Shown: positions 7,621 through 16,156 of the stretch, in pieces
Position numbering within the stretch: position 1 is the first letter of the stretch
Layout: every line of letters starts with the position of its first letter
Origin: an uncultured Clostridium sp.
Lineage (GTDB): Bacteria; Bacillota; Clostridia; Clostridiales; Clostridiaceae
DNA: 22,277 bases
Direction of reading: 5' to 3'
NCBI GenBank assembly: GCA_900543325.1
Contig: UQQU01000058.1
Location: 1 to 22,277 of the forward strand
The notes under the pieces: generated by a model
Told to the model about the DNA's origin: nothing
Seen by the model: the letters and a program-made list of their open reading frames with translations, nothing else
Database searches by the model: none
Program-made: the position numbers and the translations under genes

Positions 7621-8060
7621 TGAGAGAATTGTCATTATCATATGCAGATGCCAACTCTGGCAATAATGCTAGTACTATAGGTTGGATTAATTTTGGTAAT
7701 ATTTTTTAAATCCTGGTGAAATCTTGACAGGATTGTATGTAAGACTTTTTGATGGGTCTATCTTATCATTTGATTTGAAAAATGATTCTAATACTGATAC
7801 TGGATTTGCCTTAAGATCTACTTCAGTTCCAGTAACATCAGATAGTAATTTTGGAGTATTGGGTTATACAAATATTTCTGGAAATATTGCACTAATAAAA
7901 ACACCTTTACCTACTAGTGTAGAAGGTGAATACTCCGCTTTATTTACATTATCAAATATATCATATTTAAGTTCTTCCGGTACTCCTATCTCTAGGTTTA
8001 CATTAAATGTTGTAGATTTATATAATTTAAATTCATCTGAGGATCCAAGCGGGGACTCCC
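7621..8060 (+). pseudogene. Broken gene for a surface-type protein N-terminal domain
   Basis: After GGGAGG an ATG at 7621 opens MRELSLSYADANSGNNAST and stops at 7708-7710. Adding one base in the six-T run at 7702-7707 restores one frame (..NIFLNPGEILTG..) that joins the frame open from 7724 onward. The combined Ser/Thr/Asn-rich, beta-type sequence, with ADANSGNNASTIGW, LNPG, YTNISGN and PLP motifs, recalls the N-terminal module of large repeat-containing (DUF11/CshA-like) surface proteins of Bacillus and Clostridium. I recognise this from memory of the pattern only. Homology seems to end near 8045-8060, where the sequence runs into the reverse strand of an aminotransferase gene. The gene is therefore both frameshifted and cut off. 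The plus-strand orientation is unlike all neighbours. Confidence 0.6.
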
Positions 8061-8061
8061 A

Positions 8062-8403
8062 ACAATATATTACTAATAGATATTCGTCTACATCAGCAAA
8101 TACTACCTTCAAGTTTTCATACATAATAGCATGATTAGTTGATACAAATGTTAATGGTGTAGAAATAATTTCATCTCCATCATTCCATTTATTTTGTATT
8201 TTAAAAACCTTAACTGCCAAATGAAGAGCTGCTGTATCAGAATTTAGAAAATGAGCATTGTTTAGCCCTGTATATGCCTTCCACTTCTCTTCAAATTCAA
8301 CTGTTTTATATCCTATTCCTGTCCATCCCTTTTCAAGACATTCTTTAATTTCATCTAAACATTCATCTATTCTAAAGGTAGGAACAAATAATTGTATTGC
8401 CAT
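8062..8403 (-). pseudogene. Truncated DegT/DnrJ/EryC1/StrS aminotransferase (N-terminal third)
   Basis: An ATG at 8403, preceded by AAGGAG, opens a sequence typical of PLP-dependent nucleotide-sugar aminotransferases: GWTGIGYKTVEFEEKWKAYT (26-45), HFLNSDTAALHLA (51-63), GDEIISTPLTFVSTNHA (76-92) and VVFADVDEY (100-108). The intact family is roughly 370-400 residues and its PLP lysine lies further on, so it is missing. After about residue 111 the frame continues to 7864 only as the complement of the surface-protein remnant. The fragment cannot be active as an aminotransferase. In intact form it would belong to surface-polysaccharide or glycan synthesis. Confidence 0.8.
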
Positions 8404-8484
8404 ATCTACTCCTTATTTTTACTCATTAGAAATATTACATTTAATATCATTTTATGCTAATATTTTTGTATAGTTCCCAATAAT

Positions 8485-8517
8485 CAAAAAACTTCGTCCT
8501 AAAATATAGGACGAAGT
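8485..8517 (-). terminator. Rho-independent terminator of the ornithine decarboxylase gene
   Basis: A perfect 11-bp stem (ACTTCGTCCTA at 8491-8501 with 8507-8517) closes a 5-base loop. On the minus strand it is followed by a T run (complement of 8486-8491). It lies 36 bases past the decarboxylase stop. It separates that gene from the truncated aminotransferase and is the cleanest terminator in the window. Confidence 0.92.
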
Positions 8518-8552
8518 ATATCTATAAATAGTTATATATCTTTATTATAAAT

Positions 8553-10703
8553 TTATTTATCTAAAACATATCCATAAGCTCTTACTTTACCATCTCCCTT
8601 TTCAAGATAAACACCTTGAATTTCTGGTGCAAATCCTGGGAATCTATTAATTCCCTCCTCTAAAATTGAAAAATACTTTTGAGCTACAGTATTCCATCTT
8701 TCACCCGGTACTACACAAAATACCCCTGGTGGATAAGGAAGAGCTCCTTCTAATGCAATTTCTCCAACTATATCGCTTAGGGGAACTAACTTAGCATTAT
8801 TTCTCTTAAGCTCAACATTAGCTTCATTAGGATTCATAACATACTCTGGAAGTGAATCTCTTCTAAATAGTAACTTTTGATAAGTCTTTGCATCATTCTC
8901 CTTATAAAAATCATGCATTTCTTGACATAATCTTCTTATTGTATATCCATTGTATCTTTCTTCATTTTTAGCATAAAGCTTAGGTAATACTTCACTTAAT
9001 GGAGCATCTTCCTCTATAAGCTTTTCAAATCTTACAAGATGATCTACAAGCCCTTTCATTTTTGAAGTACTTTCTGCTGGCGTTAATAAGAATAATATAG
9101 AATTTAAATCATTCTTTTCTGGTACAACTCTATGATCTCTTAAATAATTTGCTAAAATAGTTGCTGGAATTCCAAAATCCTCATATTCACCAGTTTCTAC
9201 ATTTATTCCTGGAGTTGTTAACATAAATTTATTAGGATCTACAAAATATTGATTTTCTCCATATCCTTCAAATGAATGCCACTTTTCTCCTGGATAGAAC
9301 TTAAAGAATTCAATATTATTAGCTATTTCTTCTGTATCATAATCTTGCCATGGTTTTCCCTTAACTACTGGTGGAATAAATGGCTTTAATAATGTACATC
9401 TTTCTAAAACATCTTTTCTAGCTTCAACTCCAACCTTTATACAATCAGCCCAAAGTTTCTTTCCAGCTTCTCCATCTTGCATTCTTGCATTAACATCTAA
9501 AGCTGCAAATAATGGATAGAATGGACTTGTTGAAGCATATAACATATAAGCATTATTAAAACGCTTATGATCTACATAACGCTTTTGTCCTCTAAGATGG
9601 CTATCCTTTTTATGAATTTGAGATGTTTGTGAAAATCCTGCTTGTTGCTTATGTATAGATTGTGTAACTAATATTCCTGGATCATCTGGTTTTAAATCTA
9701 ATAATAATGGAGAACAATCTCTCATCATTGGTATAAATTGTTCATATCCAACCCAAGCTGAATCAAATAAAATATAATCGCATAGATGTCCTATTTTATC
9801 AACAACTTGTCTTGCATTATATATAGTTCCATCGTAAGTACCAAGCTGGATAACAGCCAATCTAAAAGGTCTTTTTTCTTTAGCTTTTTCACTATCAACC
9901 TTAGCTGCTTCACTTCTTAAATAATCTTCATTAAAACAATGAGCATCTATTCCACCAATAAATCCAAATGGATTACGTGAAGTTTCTAAATATACAGGTT
10001 TACCTGCACTTGAAACTAAAGCTGAATTATATATTGATTTATGATTATTTCTATCAAATAAAACTAAATCTCCAGGAGAAACTATAGCATTTATAACTAC
10101 AGAATTAGATGTACTTGTTCCATTCATTACAAAATATGTTTTATCAGCATTATATACTTTAGCTGCATAAGCTTGAGCTGACATTGCTGGGCCTTCATGT
10201 ATTAATAAATCTCCTAAATCAACATCTGCATTACATATATCTGATTTAAATATATTCTCTCCAAAGAATTCATACATGGCTCTTCCAGCTGGGTGTTTAA
10301 CAAAATATTGCCCACCTTGATGGCCTGGACATGCAAATTGTAAATTTCCTCTTCTTGAATATTCACTTAAAACATCAAAGAATGGTGGTAACATTTCTTC
10401 TTCATATTTATCAGCAGCTGAATTTAATTCTTTACTAAATGTTTCTTCATCTAATTCACCAATATTTATTATCTTATCTACCTTGTTCTTAATATCATTA
10501 CTAATATTATTAGTTTCAGCTAAAACAAATATTGATATTCCAAACCTTGTATCATATATGTCATTTATACTTTCTATATCACATTCATTAACTACAGCTG
10601 CTGCTACATCAGTATAATCTGTTGTACCAACTTCTACAGTTTCTCTATCTGTGAAAAAGTAATTTCTAGTTCTTTCAGTACAAGCAATCTTTAATGATTT
10701 CAT
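8553..10703 (-). CDS. speC: Ornithine decarboxylase (SpeC/SpeF type, PLP-dependent)
   Basis: A 716-residue decarboxylase of the prokaryotic Orn/Lys/Arg family (fold type I), close in length to E. coli SpeC/SpeF. It converts ornithine to putrescine and CO2 in the cytoplasm. After an N-terminal wing domain (about 1-105), the PLP domain shows CPGHQGGQYF (125-134), FDSAWVGYEQFIP (313-325) with the PLP-contacting Asp314, and SIHKQQAGFSQTSQIHKK (349-366) with the Schiff-base Lys352. These match SpeC/SpeF very closely; lysine and arginine decarboxylases differ in this loop. AGGGGG lies 7 bases upstream of the ATG. The gene appears monocistronic. No ornithine/putrescine antiporter is adjacent, so a biosynthetic role is as likely as acid stress. 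I cannot tell speC from speF. Confidence 0.93.
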   Translation of the reverse strand: MKSLKIACTERTRNYFFTDRETVEVGTTDYTDVAAAVVNECDIESINDIYDTRFGISIFVLAETNNISNDIKNKVDKIINIGELDEETFSKELNSAADKYEEEMLPPFFDVLSEYSRRGNLQFACPGHQGGQYFVKHPAGRAMYEFFGENIFKSDICNADVDLGDLLIHEGPAMSAQAYAAKVYNADKTYFVMNGTSTSNSVVINAIVSPGDLVLFDRNNHKSIYNSALVSSAGKPVYLETSRNPFGFIGGIDAHCFNEDYLRSEAAKVDSEKAKEKRPFRLAVIQLGTYDGTIYNARQVVDKIGHLCDYILFDSAWVGYEQFIPMMRDCSPLLLDLKPDDPGILVTQSIHKQQAGFSQTSQIHKKDSHLRGQKRYVDHKRFNNAYMLYASTSPFYPLFAALDVNARMQDGEAGKKLWADCIKVGVEARKDVLERCTLLKPFIPPVVKGKPWQDYDTEEIANNIEFFKFYPGEKWHSFEGYGENQYFVDPNKFMLTTPGINVETGEYEDFGIPATILANYLRDHRVVPEKNDLNSILFLLTPAESTSKMKGLVDHLVRFEKLIEEDAPLSEVLPKLYAKNEERYNGYTIRRLCQEMHDFYKENDAKTYQKLLFRRDSLPEYVMNPNEANVELKRNNAKLVPLSDIVGEIALEGALPYPPGVFCVVPGERWNTVAQKYFSILEEGINRFPGFAPEIQGVYLEKGDGKVRAYGYVLDK

Positions 10704-10794
10704 GCCTTTTCCCCCTATCTTTTTAGTCTATATATCTATAATTTACATAATTAATAAAATATATTATAAATATATCTTATTAATTAATATCCTA

Positions 10795-10822
10795 ATTATA
10801 TAGTTAGCTTATTTTAATGTAA
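10795..10822 (-). promoter_or_regulatory. Probable promoter of the ornithine decarboxylase gene
   Basis: On the minus strand TTACAT (10817-10822) is followed after 16 bp by TATAAT (10795-10800), giving a leader of roughly 85 bases before the ATG. The -10 is perfect; the -35 matches 4 of 6 bases of TTGACA. The surroundings are extremely AT-rich, so other starts are possible. Confidence 0.4.
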
Positions 10823-10884
10823 ATGATATAATAATAATAATAGTAAAAAAAGTTCATATTAATTCTATAAAAATATTACCTTTA

Positions 10885-10962
10885 TAAATAAAAATAGATA
10901 GATGATTTCTTAAACTACTCCTGTAAATTATAAAAGAATAGTTAAAATCATCTATCTATTTT
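10885..10962 (-). terminator. 17-bp perfect stem with 38-nt loop at the end of the MerR/ACP operon
   Basis: AAAATAGATAGATGATT (10891-10907) is perfectly complementary to 10946-10962, with 38 bases between. The right arm begins 3 bases after the ligase stop codon (10966-10968). On the minus strand the stem ends in TTTTT followed by more T/A. It is well placed as the operon terminator, and may work in both directions because the plus-strand side also ends in TTTT. The loop is much longer than in ordinary terminators. Confidence 0.7.
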
Positions 10963-10965
10963 ATA

Positions 10966-12492
10966 TTAATTATTCACATACTGTCTTTTTATCTTTTTAG
11001 ATGTTGTCTTATCAAATTCAGTCTCTCTTATACTAACTTTACTAATTCTTTTGTAGCTTGGTAATTCAGAGTTATATACATCAATAATATTTTGAATTTC
11101 CTCCTCAATATTTTTAACTTTTCTTTTACTTAAATAATCGTAATCTGGAAATATTTCAGCTTTAATCACATTTTTATCTTCACTAACAACTATCTCTTTT
11201 ACCATTCTATTAATTGATAATCCATTTTCAAGTTCTTCAGGAGATACATTTTCGCCGTTAGATAAAATTATAAGATTTTTTCTTCTACCAGTTATATATA
11301 GATAATTTTCTTCATCTATATACCCCAAATCTCCTGTTTTTAGATATCCATTAACTAATGTTTCTTCTGTCTCCTTAGGCATTTTATAATATCCCATCAT
11401 AACACTAGGTCCTTTAACGCAAATTTCACCATCTACAACTTTAACCTCACAACTGGATATTAATTGTCCTACAGATTCTCTCTTTACTTTTCCTGGTAAA
11501 TTTGTACTTATTACCGGTGAGCACTCAGTCATACCATAACCTTGTATTATATCTATCCCAAATTCCTTAAATCCATCAATATACTTTGGATTTAAATATG
11601 CACCACCACTATAAATAGTTTTTAAATTTCCTCCTAAAGCTGCTTTTGCAACAAGCTTTTTAGGTAGCATAACACTTGAATCAATAAGCTTATTATATAA
11701 ACCCTCTATTACCATTGGTACAAGGCACATAACTTCTGGCTTAAACAACTTCAAATTTTTAGAAAATCTTATTACTGAATCATTTATACAAATGCAAAGA
11801 CCACAGTATATTCCCTTTAAAATATCCATTGTAAAACAAAAAACATGATTTATAGGTAATACTGTCATAGAAACTGTTCCTGGCTTAAGCTTCATATCAA
11901 AAGCAGTTGCATTATCAGCAAGATTTTTATGATTAAGCATTACGCCTTTACTTTTCCCCGTAGTTCCTGAGGTAAATATTATTGTACTAAGCTTTTCATT
12001 ATCAATATCTCCTTCAAAGTTTCCTCTGTTAGCAGCCATTAATTCATTTAATGATAAAGTAAAATCAGTATGAAGTTTTTCTGACATTGAGATTATATAC
12101 TTTACTTTAGGACACTTTTCTTTAATTACATTAGCTACATCAACTCTATTATTATCATATATCAATATTTCAGAATCTGATCTTTCTATAAGCTCACATA
12201 CATCATTTACTGGCAACTTATCATCTATAGGAACAATTACCCCTCCTGAGTTTACAACTCCAAAATAACTAACAATCCAGGCGTAAGAAGTAGATCCTAT
12301 TATTGCTACATGCTTACCTAACATATTTAATGATTTTAATCCGTTGCTTACTGTTTCACTATCATTTTTTAAATCATTATAGCTTCTTGTTTCTACTTGA
12401 TTTTTGCTTATTTTATATTTAAATGCTACACTATCACCATAATTTTCCGCTGCATAATTAATTATGTCTTTCATATTTTTAATATTATTCAT
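10966..12492 (-). CDS. Acyl-AMP/acyl-CoA ligase (AMP-binding, ANL superfamily)
   Basis: A 508-residue adenylating enzyme with all core motifs: phosphate-binding loop FTSGTTGKSKGVMLNHKNL (173-191), YGMTECSP (319-326), YLKTGDLGYI (383-392), GRRKNLIILSNGENVSPEE (402-420), and the C-terminal catalytic lysine region TSKKIKRQ (497-504). The PINHVFCFT stretch (213-221) resembles fatty- or aryl-acid CoA ligases. I do not see the Asp that marks amino-acid-activating adenylation domains. It is the last gene of the operon and overlaps the PPTase gene by 8 bases; GGGAGG precedes the ATG. With an ACP gene two genes upstream, the likely job is loading an acyl group onto that ACP (as DltA loads DltC), but free CoA could be the acceptor. 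Substrate unknown. Confidence 0.88.
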   Translation of the reverse strand: MNNIKNMKDIINYAAENYGDSVAFKYKISKNQVETRSYNDLKNDSETVSNGLKSLNMLGKHVAIIGSTSYAWIVSYFGVVNSGGVIVPIDDKLPVNDVCELIERSDSEILIYDNNRVDVANVIKEKCPKVKYIISMSEKLHTDFTLSLNELMAANRGNFEGDIDNEKLSTIIFTSGTTGKSKGVMLNHKNLADNATAFDMKLKPGTVSMTVLPINHVFCFTMDILKGIYCGLCICINDSVIRFSKNLKLFKPEVMCLVPMVIEGLYNKLIDSSVMLPKKLVAKAALGGNLKTIYSGGAYLNPKYIDGFKEFGIDIIQGYGMTECSPVISTNLPGKVKRESVGQLISSCEVKVVDGEICVKGPSVMMGYYKMPKETEETLVNGYLKTGDLGYIDEENYLYITGRRKNLIILSNGENVSPEELENGLSINRMVKEIVVSEDKNVIKAEIFPDYDYLSKRKVKNIEEEIQNIIDVYNSELPSYKRISKVSIRETEFDKTTSKKIKRQYVNN

Positions 12493-13069
12493 AATTATCC
12501 TCCCAAGCTACAGATATTATATATTCTTTATCATCTATCTTTATTTTTTCTTGGTTAAAACTAAATCCATTTAAATTACAACTTATATTTTCTTCTCTTT
12601 TATTATTACTTAGAATCTTATCATTTATATAAAACTCTATATTTTTCATTCCATAAGATAAGCCAAATCCCTTAACCTTTAATAAAGCTTCTTTTAACGT
12701 CCATATTCTAAAAAAATACTCTTCTTTATTATTTAAAGATACTAATTTTGATAATTCTAATTCTGTTAAGGATTTTTTCACTACAAACTTATTAACTTCT
12801 TTTATATCTTCAATATCGATACCCACATTTCTTTTACTTATTATACAAACAACAATATTATTACAATGACTAATACTAAAATAAAAAGGACTATTTTCTA
12901 AATAAGGCTTTCCCCTCAAGCCATATTTATATTTCAAGTCCTCTTTCTTAAAATGAAACCTTTTTATTAACTTTTCTTCTAACAAACTAAAAGCAGCCTC
13001 ATGAAGTTCTTTATTCTGTTCTGATTTTGAGATATTTTTATCTATGAAAATTTTTTTATACCAGTACAT
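12485..13069 (-). CDS. 4'-phosphopantetheinyl transferase, Sfp type
   Basis: A 194-residue Sfp/AcpT-type enzyme that moves the phosphopantetheine arm from CoA onto the serine of a carrier protein. Family motifs are present and ordered: GKPYL (53-57), FSISHC (64-69), VGIDIEDI (82-89, with the Mg-binding Asp85 and Glu87) and WTLKEALLKVKGFGLS (123-138, with Glu127 and Lys131). It overlaps the ACP gene by 14 bases and the ligase gene by 8, so all three should be translated together. Its own ribosome binding site is weak (GAAG), consistent with coupling. It is at the short end of the family. Being dedicated to the adjacent ACP is inferred from position; it might also serve other carriers. Confidence 0.92.
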   Translation of the reverse strand: MYWYKKIFIDKNISKSEQNKELHEAAFSLLEEKLIKRFHFKKEDLKYKYGLRGKPYLENSPFYFSISHCNNIVVCIISKRNVGIDIEDIKEVNKFVVKKSLTELELSKLVSLNNKEEYFFRIWTLKEALLKVKGFGLSYGMKNIEFYINDKILSNNKREENISCNLNGFSFNQEKIKIDDKEYIISVAWEDNYE

Positions 13070-13301
13070 TTTCTTCAGTAAAATTACTTATATAATCTAA
13101 TAAATCTGCAATTGAAACAAGTTTAAGCACTTCTTTTTCATCCACTTCTAAATCAAACTCTTCTTCTATTTCACCAATAATACTCATAAGCTCATAAGAA
13201 TTTAACCCTAAATCTTCAGCTAATCTTGTTTCTAATGTAACTTCTTCCAAGTTTGTATCTATATATTTACTTAATATTTTTTTTATCTTATCAAATACCA
13301 T
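13056..13301 (-). CDS. Freestanding acyl/peptidyl carrier protein
   Basis: An 81-residue acidic carrier protein with the four-helix ACP pattern. The attachment site is Ser35 in LGLNSYEL at the start of helix II, where Asn replaces the common Asp of the DSL motif; Asn is tolerated in some carriers. Helix III/IV is followed by a short acidic tail. AGGGGG lies just upstream of the ATG. The gene lies 14 bases after the condensation-protein gene and overlaps the PPTase gene. As the only carrier in the operon it is the likely station for the acyl group activated by the ligase. This is not the usual fatty-acid acpP setting: no fab genes are nearby. Confidence 0.9.
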   Translation of the reverse strand: MVFDKIKKILSKYIDTNLEEVTLETRLAEDLGLNSYELMSIIGEIEEEFDLEVDEKEVLKLVSIADLLDYISNFTEENVLV

Positions 13302-13315
13302 AATACCCCCTAAAA

Positions 13316-14734
13316 TTAAACACTTTCTATTATTTCACCAACACTCTTATATGGATTATTAATGCCTTCAAACAATATTTTACAGATATAATAATACATA
13401 TACTCTAATTTCTCTGGTGTAACTTTTCCTGTTTTATACTCAAAATTAAAGCTTAATCCATTATCATTAGCTCTATGCATTACTGTCAAATACAATGTAT
13501 GAGCACAAGCCCCATTTGAATACCACTTAGTTTTATAATCAATCTTACTTAAATCTACAGTTTGTCCTGACTTCAGTTTTGCATCTTTCATAGTTAATGG
13601 TTGATATGTTAAACTAAATGGCTCATAAGTTTGCCCAGGTTGATTATTATAAAATTTAGTTCTATATGTTAAATAATCAACAGGATTAAAATTAGCATGA
13701 CGGAATAAATTATTTTGAGCTTCCCTTATTTTTTCTATACCATCCATAAAAGTTTCATTTTTATTAACAATAGTTCTACAAGGGAAACAATGAATTCTTG
13801 TACCTCCACTTCTCTTTTCAGCTATTGTAGCTCTTCTTGCAATTGAACTCATTATTGAAACATCATCTTGATAATTAAACTTTTGAAGGTATGTTCTAAT
13901 TCCCATTATTAGTAAGCAAACCATAGGAACTTTATTTTTTTCACAGAACTCTAATAATCTATGTGATGGATACTCCTCTAAATTAAATACTGTAATATTG
14001 GCATCAACATCATTACTAACATTAGTAACATTTCTTATATTATCATTACCTCTTTTACGCCTTTCTTCTAATAATCTTTCTATTCCATTAATATCATTAT
14101 AAATAGGTTCTGATTCTTCAATTAAGTTTTTAAAAAATTGTATATCTCTTTCCTTAGCCTTTGAATTTGCTTCATACTCTAAATCTTTTTCTAACTGCTT
14201 TATATATGAATACATTTCTTTTGGATACTCTACACCTTCATATCTCTTATTACAGTAAATTTCAATTATATCTCTGAAAAATACTATTATAGATTGTGCA
14301 TCCATAGTCATATGATCAACTAATAAATAAATACCTTTATAGTTATCTGGAGTAACAATCATTACTACTCTATTTAGCGGCGAATCTTCTCTTTCAAATG
14401 GTGTTTCTGTCCATTCTCTCATTTTTGCTTCCGCATCTTCCATTCTCCAATTAGAGAAATCAAAAAACTCAATATCCCTTTCTTCTCTATCCGCTACATA
14501 TTGCATTACATTACCTTCTGAATCTGTAATAAGTCTAAGTCTCATAGACTCACATCTTGAATAAGCTTCATATATTGCCTCTTTTAAAATGTTAAAGTCA
14601 ATATCTTCTTTTATAGTTAAACTTGTACCTATATTTAATACTTGCTTTTTAGGACAATATTTTAACGTGTAAAAGTGTAGTTTTTGAGCTGCTGTTAATG
14701 GATATAATTTTTTATTGTTAACTTCATTAAACAT
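13316..14734 (-). CDS. Stand-alone condensation-domain (NRPS C-domain/acyltransferase) protein
   Basis: A 472-residue protein the size of a single condensation domain. YPLTAAQKLHFYTL (11-24) matches the C1 region. VDHMTMDAQS (139-148) corresponds to the HHxxxDG active-site motif, with the second, catalytic His (His141) and Asp (Asp145) kept, but the first His replaced by Asp and the Gly by Ala. The family includes NRPS amide-forming domains, chloramphenicol acetyltransferase-like enzymes and PapA-type ester-forming acyltransferases, which also keep only HxxxD. It would take an acyl group from the neighbouring ACP and transfer it to an amine or alcohol. It starts inside the end of the hydrolase gene (8-base overlap) behind AAGGAAG. 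Amide versus ester formation is undecided. Confidence 0.85.
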   Translation of the reverse strand: MFNEVNNKKLYPLTAAQKLHFYTLKYCPKKQVLNIGTSLTIKEDIDFNILKEAIYEAYSRCESMRLRLITDSEGNVMQYVADREERDIEFFDFSNWRMEDAEAKMREWTETPFEREDSPLNRVVMIVTPDNYKGIYLLVDHMTMDAQSIIVFFRDIIEIYCNKRYEGVEYPKEMYSYIKQLEKDLEYEANSKAKERDIQFFKNLIEESEPIYNDINGIERLLEERRKRGNDNIRNVTNVSNDVDANITVFNLEEYPSHRLLEFCEKNKVPMVCLLIMGIRTYLQKFNYQDDVSIMSSIARRATIAEKRSGGTRIHCFPCRTIVNKNETFMDGIEKIREAQNNLFRHANFNPVDYLTYRTKFYNNQPGQTYEPFSLTYQPLTMKDAKLKSGQTVDLSKIDYKTKWYSNGACAHTLYLTVMHRANDNGLSFNFEYKTGKVTPEKLEYMYYYICKILFEGINNPYKSVGEIIESV

Positions 14735-15692
14735 TAATTTTCACTTCCTTATCACACAGATATCTTTTTATAAAATCATCAACTTTTTTTTCATACTCTT
14801 GTTGCTCCTTATAGTAAGCTTCAGCATGACCTGCTCCCTTTACTATAAATATGGCCTTTGGCGATGCACAATTTTCATATATTCTTTCACTCATACTACA
14901 AGGTACAAATGTATCATTATCTCCATGTATCAATAATATTGGTACTTTTGCCTTCTTAACTTCTTCAGCTGCATTACATTGATCTAAGGTATATCCAGCT
15001 AACCTTTTAGTCATTCTGCTGGCTATATTAATAATAGGAAATGGTGGTATATGATACATACTTTTTAAAACATCACTAAATACCTCTGCTGGCGAAGTAA
15101 ATGCACAATCAGAAACTATACCTTTTACATTAGTAGGAAGATCTAAACCTGATGCCATTAATACTGTTGCTCCTCCCATAGATGTACCGTGCAATAATAT
15201 CTCACAATCATCACCAAATAACTCAATAACATATTTAATCCAATTCATAAGATCATTTCTATCTAAACATCCAAATCCAATATACTTACCTTCGCTTGCG
15301 CCATGCGCTCTAGCATCTATCATGAGAATGTTAAAATCCCTCTCTAAATAAAATCTAGATATTGCAGCATAATCACTTATCCCCGCAGTACTTGAATACC
15401 CATGCAAACAAATAACTATTTTTTTAGAATTTTCTTTAGGAAATAATATACCATGTAGTTTTAAGTTATCATCAGATTTTATATAAAGATCTTCATGCTC
15501 TTGTTTTATAAGCCAATCCTTTTTCTTCTTGATTTCAGGAATATATTTAACCCAATCTGTTCCTGACATCTTTTTAGTTCTTTCAACATCAGCCCTTCCC
15601 CTTATTAAAGTTCTTTTTAATAAATATGAGGCTATTGTTACTTCTGTTGCTGCTAAACATACTATTCCACCAATTATTAATTTTTTACTCAA
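14727..15692 (-). CDS. Membrane-anchored alpha/beta hydrolase
   Basis: A 321-residue serine hydrolase. The start is probably the TTG at 15692, preceded by GAGAGGTG; the frame opens at 15725 but no ribosome binding site precedes that TTG. From 15692 the N-terminus is one hydrophobic segment (about residues 4-25) followed by Lys/Arg, i.e. a membrane anchor. The catalytic domain shows an oxyanion turn LHGYSS (about 97-102), nucleophile elbow HGTSMGG (Ser171), an acid in HGDNDTFVP (Asp260 likely) and His289 in GAGHAEAY. It resembles the YqkD/FrsA-like peptidase S9-type hydrolases. It follows merR directly and overlaps the condensation-protein gene. In this operon it could release, trim or proofread the acyl product, or be a type II thioesterase substitute. 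Confidence 0.85.
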   Translation of the reverse strand: MSKKLIIGGIVCLAATEVTIASYLLKRTLIRGRADVERTKKMSGTDWVKYIPEIKKKKDWLIKQEHEDLYIKSDDNLKLHGILFPKENSKKIVICLHGYSSTAGISDYAAISRFYLERDFNILMIDARAHGASEGKYIGFGCLDRNDLMNWIKYVIELFGDDCEILLHGTSMGGATVLMASGLDLPTNVKGIVSDCAFTSPAEVFSDVLKSMYHIPPFPIINIASRMTKRLAGYTLDQCNAAEEVKKAKVPILLIHGDNDTFVPCSMSERIYENCASPKAIFIVKGAGHAEAYYKEQQEYEKKVDDFIKRYLCDKEVKINV

Positions 15693-15728
15693 TTTACACC
15701 TCTCAATTAGTGAAGTTTTGGCCAAAAT

Positions 15729-16136
15729 TTACTTATATTTTTTATTAATTTGAAACATATTTTCATCATCTAATATATCTGCTACAGCATAATCATATTG
15801 TCTTAACTTTTGTGTTGCCATTTCTAAACTATTTATTGTATCTCTAATCTTCTTCTTTATATACTCTCTATATTTACACATTAACTCTCTTCTTTCAGCT
15901 ATAGTTTCATCGCCCTTTAAATATAAATCGATATATTCCTTTATATTGGAAATTGGCATATCAATATCTCTAAGATTTATAAGCATTCTGATCCACTCTA
16001 AATCCTCTTCAGTATATTTTCTCACACCATTTTCATCTTTTCTAACAAATGGTGTTAATCCTTCTTTGTCATAATATCTAAGAGTATATATTGAAATATT
16101 AAGTTTTTTTGATGCATCTTTTATTAAATATTCCAT
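15729..16136 (-). CDS. MerR-family transcriptional regulator of the ACP/condensation operon
   Basis: A 135-residue regulator with the MerR winged helix-turn-helix at the N-terminus: the helices run through YLIKDASKKLNISIYTLRYY (3-22) and the wing through VRKDENGVRKYTEEDLEWI (31-49). A dimerisation coiled coil follows (about 75-115) and there is a short C-terminal tail. Only one Cys (Cys87) is present, in the coiled coil, so metal or thiol sensing like MerR/CueR or the Cys52 AdhR type is not indicated. An organic ligand is more likely. It is the first gene of the operon, with AGGGGG before its ATG, and the hydrolase frame follows within a few bases. The promoter at 16157-16187 carries a MerR-type operator, so it should control itself and the five downstream genes. 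Confidence 0.92.
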   Translation of the reverse strand: MEYLIKDASKKLNISIYTLRYYDKEGLTPFVRKDENGVRKYTEEDLEWIRMLINLRDIDMPISNIKEYIDLYLKGDETIAERRELMCKYREYIKKKIRDTINSLEMATQKLRQYDYAVADILDDENMFQINKKYK

Positions 16137-16156
16137 TTTATTCCCCCTGTAAATTT

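Noticed and set aside
7724..8134. An independent 136-residue plus-strand gene starting with TTG at 7724
   Set aside because: No ribosome binding site precedes it, and the upstream frame joins it after a one-base shift at the T run, so it is the continuation of the gene starting at 7621.
7864..8403. A complete 179-residue aminotransferase-like protein on the minus strand
   Set aside because: Only the first 110 or so residues resemble the family; the rest is the reverse complement of the surface-protein remnant, so it is annotated as a truncated pseudogene.
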